Positions 1 to 11,979 of a DNA stretch of 64,000 bases are shown here, in pieces (the first letter of the stretch is position 1; the number at the start of each line of letters is the position of its first letter). This stretch comes from Anadara kagoshimensis. Lineage: Eukaryota; Mollusca; Bivalvia; Arcoida; Arcidae. The DNA is taken from NCBI GenBank assembly GCA_021292105.1, contig CM037869.1, positions 49,163,234-49,227,233 of the forward strand, written 5' to 3'. The position numbers were made by a program, and so were the translations under genes. Below the pieces are notes generated by a model that was not told where the DNA came from, searched no databases, and saw nothing but the letters and a program-made list of their open reading frames with translations.

Positions 1-3000
1 AGTGACATTTTGTATAATCACCTGGCCAATATCAGTTCTGAAAATAAAGTAAAAGATTTTTTTAGAGTTTTAACACCATATCTATCATGGGGAACAAATG
101 GGACTTCGGTATCGGGACAGCTTTTCTAACACTGTTCATTGGTAATGAATATTACAGTTCTCAATGCAATTCATTTAAATTAGGCATACATCATGTCATT
201 TCCCCTGTTAGCATCTTCACCGAGACCCTGAACACCACTCAACCCCCTATATTCTTATATGTATTAAGGAAATTCAATACATGTGTACTTGCAAATGTAT
301 TTATAAACGAAATGGTTATTGCCCCGTACGTGGCGTAACAAATGTGTTATTACCACATCTTTTATTATTACGTTTTTTATATATATGGGCTATATGATGA
401 TATAAATTTCTTAAATACATCAATTTAGTGTTTATTTAAGTATAAATAATAGAAATTTGTCATATTGGGTCAAATAATAAATTATTTTGATTAAAACCAT
501 AATTATGTTTTTAGATCCGCCATTTTGTTTTCACCATACAGTCAGATCGTTTTGCAGTTCAAAACTATCAAAGATAGATCATTTTGCAGTTCAAAATGAT
601 CAAAGATCGATCATCCATCATTTTGAAAACAATTTTTTGGAAGAATATCAATAAAAATTGGATTTAATTCTAAATTCGACTATTTAATCCTATTCAATTA
701 ATGGTATGTAAGGGTGCAAACAGTTATACAGGTATGAAAACATAGCACTGTTGTGCTGTTGTACAGCATAGTTGGGAAAATTGTGTTGTGGCAAGACAGA
801 ATATAACCGAAAATTCGGGGGGGGGGGGGGGGCTGCAATCTATGCATCGTCCGACGGATGTTTTTTTTTTTTGGAAAAAGAAACAATGTACCAAAGCATG
901 TATTGCTGAATTAAATGGTAGAAAATAATAATTTCATAAATATATGAAAAAGACAATCGGTAATTAAAATTTAAAAAAGTTGTACCCGATCGTTTTGTCA
1001 TTTCGGATAGAGAGAAAGTAGAGTTTTGAATATTTCCGTTTCATGTTAATGGTGAAGTACAGTTGTTTTACCAGTTCCGAATTTTTACTACCGAATAATC
1101 TACTGATCTAAAATTTCAATCCCGTTCAATTAAAGGAATCGCAAAATAACTTTCTAAATTTGCTTCTACTTGAATGTATGGGCATTAATTGTTTAAATAA
1201 TATAAACTTCAACCGCTTTCTAAATGTATGTGCAGGACAGGTCGACAGATTGTTGGTGACCTAGTTTAACGATGTAAACAAACCGTGATCACGGAAATGC
1301 TTTTTTCATGAAAACATACTACCACGTGTTTTTGAGGACATGTGTCGATATTTTGGAATCAGTAAACATTTGTATTATTACACCACATATATTTTATTTC
1401 CTCTGCTTGTGGATGACGTCTGCAGCAGCGCTTATATGAAACCCTGTTCGGAACTGGTAAAACGACTGTATTTAAAATTTGCACACAACGCTGTACGAAT
1501 TATCTCCCTTTCACGAAAGTAAAATCTAATCGATAAACATTTTAAAATATGACACAATTGCCTCAACATCAAAATACGTTATCATAACCTTCAAAATAAA
1601 TTTAAATTTCCGTAGATTTCACGAAGAATTAATTAAACAACATGCCGTTGCTGTTCATTTAATAAAAAGTTATGATTTTACATCTTCTCGGACTACTTTT
1701 TATTGTAAACATGAGATCAGTTCGCCAAATTGCAGAAATTATTAGATGCATCCCGTCGCAATATTTTACTAGATTCCGAAATGTATTCCGAAAATTTATT
1801 CCAAATGTGCATATGTAACCAAATGCATTACCCGTCTCAGAATACATATCTCACGATAAAACAGATATACTTCTTTCACGCTCATTTACCAGGCGCACTA
1901 TTTCCAGGTGTACTCATATCTTATAATTTCATAGCAAAGAAGCTCGATATCTTGGAAGAAAGCGATCGCAATGTACACGCGTTCACTATCGTGAACGCTG
2001 TACAAAAATATGTGGTAATAACATTGCCTTATTATTTGCTAATAATAAATTATTAGAAAGCACAGCTTTTTTGCGACCAACGGCTGTTAAAGCAAAGCTT
2101 TCACTATAGACAATGTGTACTGGTATAAAGAATTCTTACATCAATCAAATCATAAAAAGTCCATTAATCCAACACAACAATGCATATTATTATATGGCCA
2201 ATGATTTTGCCCTTTTCTGATTGGCTGAGAAGGCGTTTTGGGAGCCTGATAAACTGATATGTTCACCGCGCAATAATGCATGAGAAGTTTATATGATGTA
2301 ACAATGGGCAATGTCCACCATGCAAAAATGCAAACGACGTTATGTGATTAACATTGAAAAAAGCAAATGACACCTCTAAGAAAGAAACTTTATTACGTTT
2401 TCAATTTGTAATTTAAAACATAATAATATGGTGATAAAAATCATTGGTCATATAATAAAACAATTATTGACTTTTGATTAGACATAAGGATTTATTAACC
2501 TCAAAAACAGAATATAAACCTTTGCCTATGGCGTCGGTGAATACAATATTTCTGAGGTTGATAAATCCTCATTTCTATCTCATCAAAAGTCAATAATTGT
2601 ATAATATCTGGCGAGTTAAAAATTTGTGTCAAATTCACATGAATTTTCCAGAAATACATCGCCACATTGAAATGCGGATGAAACATGATCTTGCAAGATC
2701 ATTCTTTCTTTCGGAGATCATGTCTGGCGCACCAGTGTAAAAACAGACTGCATATACTGTCTGTAACTAAAAGTTTCCAAAGGTTTGACCTAGCAAATAA
2801 TTTACATTTGGCCTATGGCTATACTGAAATTAGAATAAAAACTTCTGTCATAGAACTTTGTATGCTGCGCTTTTAAAACGGACACACTGTCAGTCATATT
2901 ATTACATTGTATTATTTGGTAATCAGTCTCCACTAGTTTTAGTTTAGAGAAGAGTTACTTCTCATTATTTGTATTTCCTCTATGGGAACTCGATTGGTTG

Positions 3001-3364
3001 AATAAAATATCTTGTATCATATCCATTACACAAGCAAACTGCTGTTGTTGTAATGTTTTACATCACACCAGCAATCTTTTAGCTACAGGAGCAAATTTAT
3101 TAATCTGTACAGATTGATCTAAGAATATGTTTTTGTATACATGTATAAAAAGCTAAAGCGTGTGTGAAAAGCTAAAGTTTATTGAGCACTTGTCTGCAGC
3201 CATTACCGGGTTATTTCATTTCCTATTAAATCTCTTATAATTTTCTCAAACCTGTTTGTGAAAGCAACATTAAGAATACTGCCAAGTAATAACAGTATAT
3301 ACATTTACAATATGCCCTTTCATTTGGAATAGAAATTAAGAGAAAGCGGTCCTTTTATTCGGAG
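1..3364. other. Intergenic stretch without a recognisable gene
   Basis: AT-rich sequence with no frame that I can link to a protein family. The longest open frame (108 codons, 1730-2056) has no recognisable motif. It holds a run of 16 G at 817-832 and a foldback cluster at 2185-2600. It ends at the target duplication of the large transposon. Confidence 0.6.
2185..2600. repeat. Two adjacent inverted-repeat (foldback) elements
   Basis: Positions 2185-2211 are inverted relative to 2430-2458, both containing the core CCAATGATTTT or its complement. Immediately after, 2460-2506 is inverted relative to 2552-2600, sharing ACAATTATTGACTTTTGAT, with a loop of about 45 bases. The layout is that of MITEs. 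No transposase is present and I do not recognise the family. Confidence 0.6.
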
Positions 3365-3372
3365 AATGAAAC
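3365..3372. repeat. Left target-site duplication of the P-like transposon
   Basis: AATGAAAC abuts the left terminal repeat, and the same 8 bases follow the right terminal repeat at 12281-12288. P-superfamily transposons are known to duplicate 8 bp on insertion. Confidence 0.9.
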
Positions 3373-3673
3373 CACAGGCATTTGTTTCTATGAATGAAAA
3401 AAAAATCGAGAAATTACTATATAATAACACAAGGTGGTCATCTCTTTTTCAGGAGAATTACCACCAGTCCGCTTCAAACTGATTATTTCCATTTTTGCAC
3501 GATAAAAATTCAAACAAACCTGGTACCGTTCGATTCAAAACACTTTTATCTTTACGGTAATACACATTTTTGTATCCCTCGATAACCCCTCGCTTGAATA
3601 ATTGACATATTTCTCAGCTATTCCAACGACTACGACAAATATCACACTTCCACTATATTCACTTCCGGTCCGC
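3373..3673 (+). repeat. Left terminal inverted repeat (301 bp)
   Basis: It matches the reverse complement of 11980-12280 without a mismatch that I could find. Identity stops abruptly after GGTCCGC. A 63-codon open frame inside it occurs in both copies simply because they are identical, and it resembles no known protein. It probably contains the promoter of the transposase gene and transposase binding sites (inference). Confidence 0.9.
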
Positions 3674-3936
3674 AGTTAATATTATTTTGAGTAAATAAAA
3701 TGAGTTGTTTAAAAAATATAAACGTATAACAGTTTTAACATTTATATTTTTACACAAACAAAATAATACATATCTTAATTTAAAATCTGTGTTTTATTAT
3801 TTTGACTATATTTATGTTCTCAACATGTACGCCATGACAAGTCAAGAGGGTTTCCAAATAAGAACGATAACTCCCGATGAAATCAAATTGACATTTGGTG
3901 GGAAATTTAAAACGGACAATTTTGATACTTTTCAAA

Positions 3937-3974
3937 ATGAGTGAATGCAGAAATAATTTTGCAATTACTTTTTG
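3937..3974 (+). CDS. Candidate first coding exon of the P-like transposase
   Basis: An ATG at 3937 opens 12 codons plus two bases and stops at a consensus donor, TTG|GTAAGT (GT at 3975). Joined to the acceptor TTTGTAG|G at 5549-5550, the frame continues without interruption into the large transposase exon, giving a 795-residue protein. A 36-codon frame just upstream (ATG at 3834) ends in a stop that overlaps this start and could be an upstream ORF. No THAP zinc finger is encoded. The exon is inferred from splice signals and phase only. Confidence 0.4.
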
Positions 3975-4423
3975 GTAAGTATAATGAGAGAACTCTCAAT
4001 TTGTAATACAGCCAATTATATTGACGTTTTGGGGAAATATATAAAGGAGATAGTACCAAATGAGGCTTTCTATGGTACTAGTACCTAGTCAAATTTGTGT
4101 TTCTGTAAACATGGAGAATGCAGCATAGAGTTAAAAAAAAAATGACGGTACCTACATTTGTACGGGGGGGGGGGGGATCAGATTTATGGACTGGCACAAC
4201 ATTTATGCAGTAAAAAAAAAAAAAAGATTAAAAAAAAAATGTTCAAAGTTTATTATGTTCTATATGTTCATGAGAGTGCATATTTCTCACAGGCACTTGT
4301 TTCATGAATAAAAAAAATTATCGAGAAATTTTTGATTGTCAATATATATTTAGTTGATATGCAATTCTATGGCAGACCAAATGGGTTTTTATTCAAAAAA
4401 TGGAGTTATCTACATTTAAATAC

Positions 4424-5340
4424 AGATATCTTTATTTCAAATAAAGATATCTCTTTCAAATACAGATATCTACATTTTCCAAAAATTAATGCTTTAATAC
4501 AGATATCTCTAATTCAAATATAGATTTCTGTATTTGAAATAGAGATATCTATATTTCATGTTTATGCATTGATTAAATAGGGTAAGGTGTTTTACGCCTA
4601 CTCAAGAATATTTCACTTATACGAGGCGTCCAGTTTTCCATGGTGGAGGAAGACCCTGGTTTCACGAGGAGACGCCAGGTAGAACCACCGACCTGCGGTA
4701 AGGGAACTGAACAAACCCTTTCTCAGATAAGGCCGCGCTGTGCGGATTCGAACCTGCGACCTCATTGCTGAGAGACCACATGATTGTTGGCGCCCTGCCT
4801 AACCACTCGGCCACTGCGGCCTAATTGATTAAATAAAGTCAAATGCAGATATCTGTACTTATGTAGCTAAACGTTTACGTCGTAACAATTTCATTTTAGT
4901 GGTCAAAGTTTCATATTCAGAATTCTGTGAAAAAAAATTTAGTGATCCCCAATTGAAATCAACAAATAACTAATTTTTTAATGGGTCTCTAAAATGGTGG
5001 TGAGGGAGCAGTTATTAACCGACATCAAATATGAAACTAAAGTTAATAATCAAATATAAAAAGTCCCATCACCTTCTAAATAAAGATATCTGTATTTGAA
5101 ACAAAGATATCTTTTTTTGCATTTCAGTGTCACTAAATAGAGATAGCTGTATTTGAAATATATATATCTTCATTTGTAACACAGATATCTGTATTTGAAA
5201 TTCAAATATATTTATTTAGGGTTAGAATGTTCGTTTAATATAGATATCTATATTTGAAATAGATATATCTTTATTAAGTATATCAAATGTCGATATCTGT
5301 ATTATGAATGTAGATATCTGTATTTGAAATGCAGATATCT
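4424..5340. repeat. Array of the palindrome AGATATCT inside the transposase intron
   Basis: Exact AGATATCT occurs at 4424, 4445, 4464, 4501, 4543, 4847, 5084, 5105, 5183, 5242, 5312 and 5333, with several one-mismatch copies between them. Many copies extend to the longer palindrome AAATACAGATATCTGTATTT. A random 8-mer is expected about once per 65 kb. The array is split by the SINE at 4580-4823 and by about 220 bp of unrelated sequence. Confidence 0.85.
4580..4823 (-). mobile_element. tRNA-derived SINE with 12-bp target duplication
   Basis: Read on the minus strand it starts with a tRNA-like head containing an A box (TGGCCGAGTGG) and a B box (GGTTCGAATCC), as in a tRNA-Ser/Leu relative. Its tail resembles the other SINEs here (GTGAAATATTCTTGA). 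ATTGATTAAATA flanks it on both sides (4568-4579 and 4824-4835). It interrupts the AGATATCT array, so it inserted after the transposon was built. Confidence 0.88.
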
Positions 5341-5550
5341 CTATTTATTGAATGAAAATCCATTTGGCTTACCATAAAATTCAGTAGCAATATTTACAAA
5401 AAAGAGAAATAAAATTTAAAATAAGTTAAAATATAAGATTTTGCTCAAGAATGAAATGGCTCAATTTAAATAAAAAAGAAACTTTTTCTTAAGAATGAAA
5501 ATGGCTCCCTTTAAATACTTAATATAAGCAAAACATTGTTTACTTTGTAG

Positions 5551-7900
5551 GTTATCAGAGCATCTTGCATTTAATACTGGAAATACATCTCTTCATTTAA
5601 TTTATGAACAATTGAAAGAAAACAGTATAATCCAAAACAAGGATCATGAGCATATAAGTGTTAACCTTGTTGCACATTTAATATCTGTATTATTTAAAAA
5701 TGTACAAAAATCAACAGTCCACTGTCAGACCACAGGGAAACTTTTACAAAGTTACAAAAATATTTCAATACTACCATCTGTATGTAACAAAGAGATTCCA
5801 TTTGAAAGTGTGTACAAAATGTTACCTCCTAACTGGTTTATCTTTCATAAAGACTCCATCTCAGTTACATTTGGTCATTTATCTGAAGTTCGATTTAACG
5901 GACAACCATCAACACTTTATTTGAAACTTACTGCTTGCAATTCAGTGTCTGTTGAAATGGATCATACCCCTATAGACTTAAAAGAATATTATATTCCAGA
6001 CACTATCAGATATACCAACTCATCAATACCTGCCTTATTTCACTGTATGTCTATTTTACAACCATGCCAAGGCTATGAAATCCTTAAACAAGATGAACAT
6101 TCTTTAAGTGACAGTTCTAAATGTATTAAAGTTCAAATGCAATCAGGCAACAACATAACATATATACTGAAACACAAAGACTGTATACGGTGTTTGAAAC
6201 TGCAACTGAAGTCTTCTACCACCTGTAAAAAATGTACAGTATTTGTAAGAAATAGAAAAAAATTACAAAAAGTTGGTGAAAAGGAAAATAAAATACCCAA
6301 ACCTCTTTCAAAAGATGAAATTTTAATAAAACTTAAAATTTTAGCTCCTAATTTACATGACAACCAGCTGTCACTTATGCAATCACAAATAGTAGCATCA
6401 AATATTAACAATAAGAAAGGTATGCGCTGGGACAAAGAAATTATTTGTATGTCATTGAGTTTATACAACAGAAATCCTGCTGTTTACAGAGACCTAACAT
6501 TAAATAAATGGCTTCTCTTACCATCTGAACAACTACTTAAAGTTTACAAACATGCTGTTCAACAGAAGCCTGGAATTGTACCAAATATGATGCAGTGGAT
6601 GTACAATGAATCAATGAGACAAATTTCAATTCCTGAGGGTTATTATGGGGGTATTATACTGGATGAGATGGCAATCCAGGAGGATCTCCAGATTATACAC
6701 ACTGGTCAAAGTTCAGAATTATATGGGTTAACATTCACTGGAGGAGACCTTGGAAAAATGCAGGCATTAAATAATGGAGAAATAACTGACTGTCAATTAG
6801 CTAATCATGTTCAACAGTATGTTTTCACTGGTCTTACTGGATTCAGGTGGCCTTTTGCAAATTTTCCTAACACTCAAGCCCCACCAGCTGAAATATTTAT
6901 TACCACTTGGATGTGCATAGATGAATTGATTAAATGGGGGTTCAAACCCATATATTGCTGTATGGATGGGTCTGCCAACAACAGGGCTTTTTTAAAAATG
7001 CATTTTTCAAAATCTGATCCACTCTCAATGAAGATGGTTGCTAAATATTATAAAAATCCCACCAAGAAAATAGTATTCATGATGGACCCATGTCATCTTA
7101 TCAAAAAGATTAGAAACAGTGTATTAAGTAGTGGTTTCCTACAAAGTCACCAAAGACTGCTTACAGTGGATGGGCACTTTGTCATTTGGAAAATGTGGAT
7201 TGATGCCTACCAGTGGGATCGCTCTACAAACACTTTTCCAATCCATCATAAATTGAGTGATGAACACCTTTTCCCAACTAATGCTCAAAAAATGCGGAAC
7301 AAATTAGCATTTCAGGTCCTTGATAATGATATGCTGCATTTAATGAGATGTTACTCTTCAACCTTAAATGATACTTGTCAGGCTGAAATGATAGGAGTGC
7401 TAGAGTTTTTGAAATATACCAGTTTTTTTGTATCATTTTTTACTGACTCAAGGCCCATAAAAGACAGAAATGATCCAAGATTAAACAGCCTCACTGAGTC
7501 ATATAATTGGTTTAAGTCTTGGGAAAAACAGGAAATCAGTGACAATGAGCCCAACAAAAGATACAAGTCTTTGTTGACAATGGAAACAAGAGAAGACCTG
7601 GACTATATGTATTACGGATTTATTTCTCTTGTGGAAATATGTACAAATGAACTGAATATTGAACTGGTCCCCAGTAGAGTTAACAGTGACATAATCGAAA
7701 ATGTTTTCTGTCAAGAAAGATCACTTTATCATGGCGCCAATACTAATCCAAATTATAATGAATATAGAACTGGAATAAACAGTATAATATTGGGACAAAC
7801 TACAACATCCAGAAAGTCAAATGCTGGAGGTGAAACTGCAAAACCATTTGCTATTGGACCACCATCAAAGAAATTTAAACATACCAGTAAGTATAAATAA
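5551..7900 (+). CDS. P-element/THAP9-type transposase, main exon
   Basis: This encodes a DDE transposase expected to cut at the terminal inverted repeats and reinsert the element. The exon opens at acceptor TTTGTAG|G and stays open to a TAA at 7898; no ATG lies near its start, so an upstream exon is needed. Counting from the TTG at 5612 (762 codons), the catalytic motifs are LDEMAI with D351, CCMDGSANNR with D452 and DIIENVFCQ with E696. The P-family signature DPCHLIKKIRN follows D452 and opens the insertion domain between the second Asp and the Glu. Residues 191-208 hold a CxxC-x10-CxxC cluster that may bind zinc. No THAP domain is visible. The basic tail may be a nuclear localisation signal. 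The frame is intact. The family assignment is confident; activity is not shown. Confidence 0.9.
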
Positions 7901-8330
7901 ATAAATAATAAGTAAATAATAAATAAGTAGACAAAAAATAAAATAAAATAAAATAATTTTTTTTTCAAAAAGAAATAAAAATACATAAATTATTATGAAT
8001 AAAGTTGTTAATAAATCAGAAATTACAGTTGTTAATAAATCAGAAATTAGATAACTTGATAAATCAAATAAATAAATTTCATTTATTATTGGACCACCAT
8101 TAAAGGTCACTGTAAATTTAAACATACCATTAAGTATAAATTAATAAATAAAAATAAATAATAAATATATAATAAAATAAAATAAAATAAATAATGAATA
8201 AATGCAATAAAATAAAATAAAATATCAAAATAAATAAACCTTTTTTTTCAAAAAAAAAATAGAAATACAGAAATTATTATGAATCAAGTTGTTAATAAAT
8301 CAGAAATTAGATAATGAACAAATTTAATTT
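7856..8330 (+). repeat. Imperfect tandem duplication at the end of the transposase gene
   Basis: The unit beginning ATTGGACCACCAT at 7856 recurs at 8089. Both units continue into a block containing AAATTTAAACATACCA, an A/T-rich stretch and GTTGTTAATAAATCAG. The first unit includes the last 15 codons of the transposase; the second has lost the coding frame. The rest of 7901-8786 is very AT-rich and separates the two convergent stop codons. It may contain both polyadenylation sites. Confidence 0.75.
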
Positions 8331-8786
8331 ATTTATACAAGAATAAAATAATTGCACTTTCTTTTTATTTTTTATAATTATATTACCATTTGAAATAAAT
8401 AGTTATTCATTCATTATAATCTAAATGATAATTTAATTAATAATTAATTCTTTGATTAATAATTAAACAATTGAATAAATAGATTAGTCAGTTCATGAAT
8501 TAATTAATGAATTTGGTAATTATAAATTATATGTATTAGGAAATTTTTAAACATTTAATATGCTTTGTAAGTCTTTTAAGGCTTGATATGAAAGCTTTGA
8601 TGATATAGAGTATGTGTTATTTTATATGTATGTGCTGTGTCACTATATTTGATTATGAATGCAATTAATGAATTAGGTAATGAGTGCATTAGTCAATTTT
8701 AAACATAATTAGAATAATAATAATATTTATATCTTAGATTTGTGTTTTAGACATGCACACATTTTTGTAAACCAGTATATATGTAC

Positions 8787-11700
8787 CTATTTCAAGCACT
8801 CGGGACAGAACCAGTCACTCTCTTCTATTTCATTCCATTGAGTCTCTGATACTTGAATGCATTTTCTGTCATACCACCGGTCACAAAGGTCGCAAGCAAT
8901 CCAATCTTCACCATCTTTATATACAGAATTACATAACGGGCAAATAGTTTCAGTTTCATGTGTTTTCTTTGCAGATTTTTTCTTAGATGAATATTTTGAT
9001 GACCTTTTTTTCCTCTTTTTCAGATTTGCATTAGGTGGTTGTGAAACACTAACAGATGCCACAGAAGGACCAGCAGATGCCACAGAAGGTCCGGCCTTTG
9101 GTGAATCTGAAGTAGATGGCGGAGGTACTGGTATGGTATCAGGAATTGGATTTTCAGTTGTCAGATAATGAGGGAAATGCATACTGTCTGACTCGCGGAT
9201 AACAAGACATAGTTTTTTTTTTAATGAATCCTTTGCATCATTTTTAGAAAATTCAATTCCATATGCATTGACTAATTTTATCAAATCTGTCTTTGTAAAG
9301 TTTTTTAAAGATGACATTCCATGGTCAAATATGAAAGATTTTAACTTCAGATGTGTACTTAGTTTGTTGGCAGACTTGTCATTACAGAAAGCTTTGATGT
9401 TCAGTTCTGATGTAAGGGTAGACTTAACATCAACCCTTTTGCGTAATGCATCAGTTTTTATTTTACCAACTTTATGAATGAAATCTTTCCTAAACTGATT
9501 GTCAGCCACACGACAAAATCTCTGAATAATGTCAGAATAAAGTTCTCGCAAACAATGATCTGCACTATCTTTATCAATAAACAAATATTTATCAGACTGT
9601 TCAAAAGACTGAAACAAAATTCTCCATTTGTTGAAAAGAGTTTCATTTTCTAGGAGGACAGAATGACAGTGATTTAAAAATTCCGTTCCATATAATTTAA
9701 AATTGCTTTCAGTTTGAACAGAAAGTCTCTCTTTTTCAATCGCTTGAACAAAAAGAAAAGCAGAATCAATGATGTTGGTTAATCCTTGGGAGAGATTTTG
9801 TTTACGCTGTGTTTCGAAAAGGGATTCCTTATATTCCGAATTATTTTCCAAATCTGCATAACTTGTTGTTAACGAGTCTAACATTTTAACTTTCAAAAAG
9901 GCTTTCCCAACTGAAATTCTACTTTTTTTATTGTACATGTTGTTTTTTGCATGTTTCATATGATGATATCTACATTTCGCAACACAACGTCCAAATATAT
10001 ATCTTAACTTACCCTTAACAGATTCAGAAATTTCTTTTCCTGTTGTATCTTTTGACACAGTTAAATGTTCTGACTGTTTTTCTATTACTAAAGACTTCAC
10101 TTTATCAAAAATGTTACTACAGATTTCATAATAGATATCTGAGGGCTCACCATCAGATATCAAGTGAACAAGAGCAGTGTATTCTGCAGATACAGAAAAG
10201 TTGTATAGTTCTGTACAGAATGCTGTCCATATCTTTGAATCTGTTGACACTGTTTTAACATTTCCACATGTTGCTTGAAAAATATCACTGAATTTGTGAA
10301 AAAGTTTATTTGAAAAAGTTTCCACAGTATTGATTCTGTTTTCAGTTAATGATTTAAAATAAGAACTTACCAGTTTTTCTCTTGGCGAAACTTTCTCTCC
10401 AGAAAAAATACTACAGATTTCATTCATGTTAATGACTTTATGAACCTGTTCCTCTGGATCAAGAACATCAGAATCACTACTCATCAAAAAATCAATTTCT
10501 TCAATTTCTGTGTCACTAAAATCAGATAATTCCTCCCCCTCCTCAAAGATTGAAATTGCAGGATGTGCTTTCTCTTCAGTCTGACTGGGAACAAAGTCAA
10601 TTTTGCAACAAGTTGTGTCTTGAAAAAAATTCTTATGGCACTTTACACAGTCATCATAAAAGTCATATAAAATTTTCTCGTGTTTTATGACACAAGATGG
10701 ATTAAAGCCCATTATACGTAGACCCTTTTTTTCTGTTGCCCGACCTATTGCCACGCCAAACTGACCAGCTGCAAATATGCAACTGGCATCAACTTCTAAC
10801 CTACTTAATGTCAACCCCTGAGACTTATGGATTGTAATGGCAAATGCCAAACACAGAGGCAATTGTCTACGTGTTGCTACAACTTTATTGTCAGTGGTAC
10901 TGAAGACAGTAAATGTTTCCTTTCTCAACTCTGTGTATAAAGTACTTTCAAAGTTTTTATTTTGGAAGTTTACACCAACAGTTTTATTAGTTTTGTCAAT
11001 TTTCACCACAGTACCTCTTAACCCATTGACAAGTTTGTCAGATAAATTTTTTAGCAGTAGAATAGAACAGCCAATCTTAAGGTGCAGTGTTTTAGGAACA
11101 GGCATTCTCTCAAGTTTGTTTGTATCACCCTCGTCAACTGAATGAAACACATGGTCATCACCTTCAATTTCCATTAATTTACAAGCATTAAAAATAAAAC
11201 AATCAAAATTCCGTGCACATAGATGGATAGGTTCCTCGCCAGGTGGTAAAGGACGACTCAAGCGCTTAATTAATTAAGAGTGTCATCAGGTAAATTTCCT
11301 CTCGACACATCATTCACAGCCTTAATAAAGTCTGGCTGATTTTGACGCATGACATCAGTTAATACAAATTTATGAATAAAATAGGTTTTAAAAATATCCG
11401 AGACAAAACAATATTCTCCTGGGTCATCCTTTAGGATGTCAGGAACTGGGGCTAACTGAAAAAAATCACCAACCCCCAGTACCTGAATTCCCCCAAATAT
11501 TTTCTCACTTTTTCTTGTTTTCCTGCAAATATATTCTAATTGTTCGAATAAGCGTTTTGACAACATAGAAATTTCATCAATGATTAAGCAGTCTGTTGTT
11601 AAAATATTGTTCTTATATATTAAAAAATGTTCATTGTTAGAAATTTTGTCCAGTAAATTTTCGTTCGAATATCTACCATCGCCAATACCACACCACGAAT

Positions 11701-11884
11701 GAACAGTTTGTCCCCCTATATTAAGGGATGCTATCCCTGTAGTGGCTGTAAGCCTTACATTTATACACTTTTCTTTAAGTTTACGGGCAATTTCTTTACA
11801 AACAAAACTCTTTCCAGTGCCACTCTGGCCTAAAATTAACAAGGAATGGCCATTTACCGCCTTTTGAACAATATCGTCTTGCAT
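8787..11884 (-). CDS. Pif1-family DNA helicase with C-terminal PHD finger (one frameshift)
   Basis: A superfamily 1 helicase of about 1,029 residues, encoded without introns and broken once near 11266-11277. The first part (11884-11270, 204 aa) has Walker A GQSGTGKS (19-26), Walker B IIDE (103-104), GVGDFFQLAPV (137-147) and TDVMRQ. The second part (from 11261, 824 codons) has AITIHKSQGLTL (about 138-151) and VAIGRAT, the last helicase motifs. About 450 unassigned residues follow, then a SAP-like stretch (about 655-690), a Ser/Pro-rich linker, a Lys-rich segment and a PHD finger (774-822). The start ATG at 11884 lies 96 bp inside the right terminal repeat, with an in-frame stop just upstream. 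It probably unwinds or repairs transposition intermediates (inference). Confidence 0.88.
11261..11277 (-). other. Frameshift point in the helicase gene
   Basis: The upstream frame ends at a TAA (11270-11272) inside TTAATTAATTAA. The downstream frame is open from the same repeat. One extra T would restore continuity at the expected position between helicase motifs IV and V. No classical slippery heptamer is visible. It may be a genuine lesion or a consensus error. Confidence 0.8.
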
Positions 11885-11979
11885 TCTTGTCGTTTTACCT
11901 GTTTTACAATTTCTACTTTCGATTTGTGATTCTATTTATTCACCGACCAATCAAATATGGTCATCATATTCCCTGCGCA

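Noticed and set aside
1730..2056. 108-codon open frame as a gene
   Set aside because: No recognisable domain, no splice context, and within AT-rich repeat-containing sequence.
3394..3585. 63-codon open frame present twice (also 12259-12068)
   Set aside because: It lies wholly in the terminal inverted repeat and is duplicated for that reason; no homology or coding bias.
4735..4823. A functional tRNA-Ser/Leu gene on the minus strand
   Set aside because: It has A and B boxes but is fused to a SINE body and flanked by a target duplication.
9268..9477. Open frames on the plus strand opposite the helicase (8857-11145)
   Set aside because: They are shadows of the helicase coding strand.
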